Shown: positions 60,867-64,000 of the stretch, one piece after another | How positions within the stretch are numbered: position 1 is the stretch's first letter | Layout of the letters: each line of letters begins with the position of its first letter | Assembly: GCF_014649755.1 (NCBI RefSeq) | Contig: NZ_BMTQ01000008.1 | Span: 124,001 to 188,000, forward strand | Reading direction: 5' to 3' | Source of the DNA: Streptomyces litmocidini | GTDB taxonomy: Bacteria; Actinomycetota; Actinomycetes; Streptomycetales; Streptomycetaceae | DNA: 64,000 nt | Program-made: the position numbers and the translations under genes | Notes under the pieces: generated by a model | Told to the model about the DNA's origin: nothing | Seen by the model: the letters and a program-made list of their open reading frames with translations, nothing else | The model's database searches: none

Positions 60867-62691
60867 GTCCCCCTCCTTCTCCTCCGGCCCGTGCTGCCGG
60901 GACGTCCGGCCGCGCCGGGGTGCCTGCCCGTGCCGGAACGTCTTCCGGCGTCGGGGGAACCGCTCCCGCCGGGGCGTCCGCTCCCGCCCGAGCGCCTGCC
61001 CGTTCCGGGACGCCCGCCCCTGCCGGGGCGTCCGCCTCCGCCAGGGCCGGCAGGCACACCCGCAGCGCCCCCGGCTCGACCTCCGCGGTGAGCCGGGTGC
61101 CCGCGGGGAAGACGTCGCCGTCGAGCTCGCGCGGCTGGGGCCGTGCGAAGCGGAGGTCGATCCGGGTCGCGCCGAAGTACTCCAGTGAGCCGTGCGCGAG
61201 GGACCGGGGCCCCGCGGTTCCCGCGGTTCCCGCGCCGGACGCGCGCCGCCGCCGTCCGCCCGGTGCGCGCGAGGCGAGGTATCCGGCGGCGGCGAGCCAG
61301 CCGGCCACCCCTCGCGGGTCGAGCAGGACGACCTCCAGCCTGCCGCTGTCCGGCCGGGCGTCCGGCAGCAGAGGCAGCCCGCCCTGGAGGGTCCCGACGT
61401 TGCCGATGACGACCATGCGGGCTCGCCGCTCCAACGGGGCGCCCCCGTCCAGCCGTATCGACAGTCGCATCCGGGCGTCCCCCAGGTGCCGTACGGCCGA
61501 GACCACGTACGCGGCCCAGCCCAGCCTCTCCTTGAGGCGCGCCGAGGCGTCCCGGACCATGGCGGCGTCGAACCCGGCGCCTGCCATGACCGCGAAGCGG
61601 GTGGGCTCGATCCCGTCGCCCCGTATCCGTCCCACGTCGAGTCCGACGGCCTGCCCTCGGAGGGCCTCCCGCAGGGCGGCCACGGGGTCGGTCGGCAGCC
61701 CTAGGTTCCGGGCGAGGAGGTTCCCGGTGCCGCAGGGGAAGATCGCCAGGGGGATCCCGGTCCCGGCCACCACGTCCGCGCAGGCGCGTACGGTGCCGTC
61801 TCCGCCACAGACGACGACCAGATCGGGACGGCTCCCGCCGAGGCACGGGGCCAGGGCACCGGACGGGTCCCCGGCCGTCGTCTCCGTCCACCGCTGCTCC
61901 GCGTAACCGTGGTCGCGCAGCAGGGTCCGCACCCGGCCCGCGGTCCCGTCGTCGCAGGCGCGCGGGTGGCGCACCACCACGGCCCGCCGCGTGCTCCGCG
62001 CGGACGGGGCCGGGGCGGGGGGCGCCGCCTCCTCCGCGGGGCGCGGCAACAGGGCGGCCGCCGCGAGGGCCAGCGTGCAGGCGCCGTTCAGCAGCCCCGC
62101 CACCACGTCGGAGGTGTGGTGCATGCCCCGGTACACCCGGGAGAACGCCACGAACAGCGGAATCGCGAGGAGCAGCCCTGCCACGAGGTGGCGCCGAACG
62201 CCGTGCAGGCGCCGGGACGCGAGGACGGCCAGCCCGCCGAAGAGGGCGACGGAGGCCCCGACGTGGCCGGAGGGGAAGCTGGACGTCGGCGGCGCCGGGT
62301 CCAGGTGGGGCACGTCGGGGCGCTCGCGGTTCACGACGAGGGTGACGAGCAGGAAGACGGTGGACTGCGCGGCCACCGCCACGGCGAGGAAGGCCGCTTC
62401 CCGCCATCGGGGCGCGTGGGGCACCAGGAGCAGAACGACCGTGCACATGAGGGTGAGGACGATCACGCTCTCCGTGCCTGCCAGGAGGGACGCCCCGTCG
62501 GTGAGCGCGGTGGCCAAAGGGGTACGGCGGGCGGCGAGGGCGCGGTTGACGCCGTCCTCCGCCGACAACGGCCAGCGGTGTGCGAGGGGGCCGGTCACCA
62601 GCAGCCCCAGCGCGACGACCACGGCCGTCTGCACGGGCAGCCACAGGAGCGGACGGCCCGGTCTGGCTCCCGCCTCGTGTGAGTTCGTCAT
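60832..62691 (-). CDS. PAP2 phosphatase fused to a diacylglycerol-kinase domain
   Basis: The protein has 619 residues. The ATG at 62691 is chosen because it precedes a short cytoplasmic lead and the first membrane helix, but no strong ribosome site is seen, so the start is uncertain. Residues about 20-225 form a PAP2 membrane domain (NRERPDVPHL, FPSGHVGAS, RVYRGMHHTSDVVAG). Residues about 240-540 form a DAGK catalytic domain (VVVCGGDGTVRACADVVAG, LAIFPCGTGNLLARNLGLP, VMAGAGFDAAM). The tail is a low-complexity Ala/Gly/Pro-rich stretch. The fusion can in principle both make and remove lipid phosphate. Confidence 0.9.
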   Translation of the reverse strand: MTNSHEAGARPGRPLLWLPVQTAVVVALGLLVTGPLAHRWPLSAEDGVNRALAARRTPLATALTDGASLLAGTESVIVLTLMCTVVLLLVPHAPRWREAAFLAVAVAAQSTVFLLVTLVVNRERPDVPHLDPAPPTSSFPSGHVGASVALFGGLAVLASRRLHGVRRHLVAGLLLAIPLFVAFSRVYRGMHHTSDVVAGLLNGACTLALAAAALLPRPAEEAAPPAPAPSARSTRRAVVVRHPRACDDGTAGRVRTLLRDHGYAEQRWTETTAGDPSGALAPCLGGSRPDLVVVCGGDGTVRACADVVAGTGIPLAIFPCGTGNLLARNLGLPTDPVAALREALRGQAVGLDVGRIRGDGIEPTRFAVMAGAGFDAAMVRDASARLKERLGWAAYVVSAVRHLGDARMRLSIRLDGGAPLERRARMVVIGNVGTLQGGLPLLPDARPDSGRLEVVLLDPRGVAGWLAAAGYLASRAPGGRRRRASGAGTAGTAGPRSLAHGSLEYFGATRIDLRFARPQPRELDGDVFPAGTRLTAEVEPGALRVCLPALAEADAPAGAGVPERAGARAGADAPAGAVPPTPEDVPARAGTPARPDVPAARAGGEGGGRGHRDARTAAQ

Positions 62692-62773
62692 TGAGGCCGT
62701 GTTACCTGTCGGGCCCGGGTCATGCGCCCTCCGGACCGTTCCGGCCGTGACCGGGGCTCCACGCCGTCGTGGA

Positions 62774-62835
62774 CGGAGGTCACGGCCGAAGCGTCCGACC
62801 GCCCCAACGGAGGTCACGACCGAAGCGTCCGACCG
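62774..62835. repeat. Direct repeat, 34-bp period
   Basis: CGGAGGTCACG(G/A)CCGAAGCGTCCGACCG occurs at about 62774 and again at 62808, with one difference. It lies upstream of the PAP2-kinase gene, where it could be a binding site array or a simple duplication. Confidence 0.8.
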
Positions 62836-62925
62836 TCGCAGTCGCTCCCTCTCGGCGTCCGCCAGGTCCGCCGCCCCTCTTCGGCACCCTGCCACGAGGC
62901 GGTCACACGGCCGGCCGGGCCGGGC

Positions 62926-63165
62926 CTAGTCGGTCTGTTCCCCGGGTGCCGGAGTGCCCGGGCCGGCAGCCGGACGGGGCTCGCCCTGTTCGCCGGTGCC
63001 CTTCTGCCGCTCGCCGTCCTCACCTGCTCCGTCGGTCCGAGGGGGCTCGCCTCCGGTGCCCCGGATGTCCGGTGCGTCCGGCCCGGGTGCGGGCAGGTCC
63101 GGTGTGACGGCGTCGCGTGACGCCGGGACGGGGTCGGGAAGCTCTGGCTCAGGGGTGCTGTGCAT
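62926..63165 (-). CDS. Small Pro/Gly/acidic protein
   Basis: The protein has 79 residues. The ATG at 63165 has an excellent AGGAGA ribosome site; an in-frame upstream start would add 12 residues. The sequence is rich in Pro, Gly, Asp and Glu (MHSTPEPELPDPVPASRDAV...) with no membrane or catalytic motif. It is probably disordered. It sits between two membrane-protein groups. Confidence 0.5.
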   Translation of the reverse strand: MHSTPEPELPDPVPASRDAVTPDLPAPGPDAPDIRGTGGEPPRTDGAGEDGERQKGTGEQGEPRPAAGPGTPAPGEQTD

Positions 63166-63374
63166 CGGGGTCTCCTCACTCGATCCTGTACGGGTTCCCA
63201 CCGCGGCTGCCCCTTTCCGCGCTCCTCATCCCTTCACGGGCGCCGGGCGTCGTCCGTCGGCGCGGCCCTGCGGCCCCGCGGCTCCGGGGCTCTGCGGCTC
63301 CGGGGCATCGGCCGTGGCTGGACGGCCGAGCGCACGGAGGGCGAGAAGACGGCCGGGGCTCGACCGGGCGGAGT

Positions 63375-63522
63375 GAGCGCCGTCGACGACGGCGAAGGGG
63401 ACGGAGGAGGAGAGCGCCGTCGACGACGGCGAAGGGGACGGAGGAGGAGAGCGCCGTCGACGACGGCGAAGGGGACGGAGGACGAGAGCGCCGTGACGGC
63501 GGCCGGAGGGAACGGAGGATGA
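63375..63522. repeat. Four copies of a 37-bp tandem repeat
   Basis: Copies start at 63375, 63412, 63449 and 63486, each opening with GAGCGCCGT. The first three are nearly identical and the fourth is diverged. The first three units contain a small hairpin (GCCGTC...GACGGC). The array fills much of the 384-base gap ahead of the last gene and ends 27 bases before its start. There are no unique spacers, so it is not a CRISPR array. Confidence 0.92.
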
Positions 63523-63549
63523 GAGCGCCGGCGCCGGGCAGGTGGGTAC

Positions 63550-64000
63550 CGTGACGTCGAACACTCTCCGCACGCGCCGGAGCACTCCCGGAAACCGGCT
63601 CGCCGAGTCGCTGGGACGCGCCCGCTCGCACCTGTGGAGCACCGCCGTGCGCCTCTGGGACGACAACATCTCCGACTACGCCGCGGCCCTCACCTACTAT
63701 GCGGTGCTGGCGCTGGTGCCCGCCCTGCTCGTCTCGGTCTCCCTGGTGGGGCTGGCCGGGACCGGCACCCGCGAGCGTCTGATCCGCGACCTCACCTCCT
63801 ACGCCCCTCCCCAGTCGGCCCAAGTGCTCCGAGAGGCCTTGGAGGGCCTCACCTCCGCGCCGCCCTCCCTGTGGGCGCTGCTCGTCAGCGGGGTCCTGAG
63901 CGCCCTGTGGTCGGCCTCCAGCTACCTGGCGGTCTTCCGTCGCGCTCTGCACGCGATGCACCGGCTGCCCGACACGCGGCCGCCGCTGCGTGCGGCGCAC
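63550..64000 (+). CDS. YihY/BrkB-family membrane protein (3' truncated by window)
   Basis: It is open to the end of the window, with 150 residues visible. The GTG at 63550 is the likely start; a GTG at 63541 in the same frame is possible. LWDDNISDYAAALTYYAVLALVPALLVSVSLVG is the typical first membrane segment of the family, followed by LWALLVSGVLSALWSASSYL. It is paralogous to the protein at 59889-60866, which reads the other way. Confidence 0.88.

Noticed and set aside
63375..63522. CRISPR-like array
   Set aside because: The repeats are directly adjacent with no unique spacers and no cas genes are present.
1..64000. tRNA, rRNA, riboswitch or replication origin
   Set aside because: None was recognised on either strand by eye; a covariance-model scan could still find small RNAs.

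Overview
This is a high-GC (about 72%) actinobacterial chromosome segment, almost certainly Streptomyces. The evidence is near-exclusive G/C at third codon positions, GTG starts, 4-bp ATGA/GTGA gene overlaps, Tat and lipoprotein signal peptides, and gene families typical of the genus. The window looks like an accessory, saprophytic region that is dominated by polysaccharide breakdown and uptake.

Layout. (1) 1-7.0 kb: the 3' part of a giant Rhs/YD-repeat polymorphic toxin with an embedded ricin-type lectin and a C-terminal toxin-44-like domain, then a secreted protein of unknown function. (2) 7.3-15.1 kb: two tandem DasR-like GntR regulators face a sugar ABC importer (binding lipoprotein and two permeases, the first broken by an in-frame TGA), a GH20 N-acetylhexosaminidase and a CBM3-GH16 secreted enzyme. 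(3) 15.1-23.3 kb: single secreted enzymes, namely an S1 protease and a GH64-CBM6 beta-1,3-glucanase that share a GAGAGCGCTCTC operator, an alpha/beta hydrolase, an M15 D,D-peptidase and a DUF1906/PG-binding protein. Decayed IS5-type transposase pieces lie between them. (4) 23.3-29.2 kb, minus strand: a polyprenyl diphosphate synthase with an unusual DRDI repeat, a TPR protein, a class-V aminotransferase and a secreted six-hairpin-type protein. (5) 29.3-35.3 kb: a tightly overlapped operon of sugar ABC importer, GH36 alpha-galactosidase-like enzyme and LacI regulator.

(6) 35.6-50.7 kb is best read as a beta-mannan utilisation locus. It holds two paralogous LacI regulators, an ABC importer, a GH2 beta-mannosidase, a CE7-type acetyl esterase, a secreted GH5 mannanase with Fn3 and CBM2, mannose-6-phosphate isomerase, an ROK sugar kinase and a GH1 beta-glycosidase. 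Variants of one operator, T[GT]AACC[AG]GT[AT]AA, recur in front of its transcription units. Polymer would be cut and deacetylated, oligomers imported, beta-mannosides cleaved inside, and mannose fed to glycolysis through the kinase and ManA.

(7) 51-53.5 kb: a flavin reductase, small hypothetical proteins and a STAS protein. (8) 53.5-58.3 kb: a LacI regulator divergent from a polar amino-acid ABC importer and a class-I glutamine amidotransferase, with paired CCCAAAA-SS-TTTTGGG operators between them. (9) 58.7-64 kb: membrane and lipid genes, namely DUF1232, PAP2 phosphatase, two YihY/BrkB proteins (one cut by the window end) and a PAP2-diacylglycerol-kinase fusion.

I saw no tRNA, rRNA, CRISPR array, intact insertion sequence or attachment site. 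All family assignments come from reading motifs by eye, without database searches.
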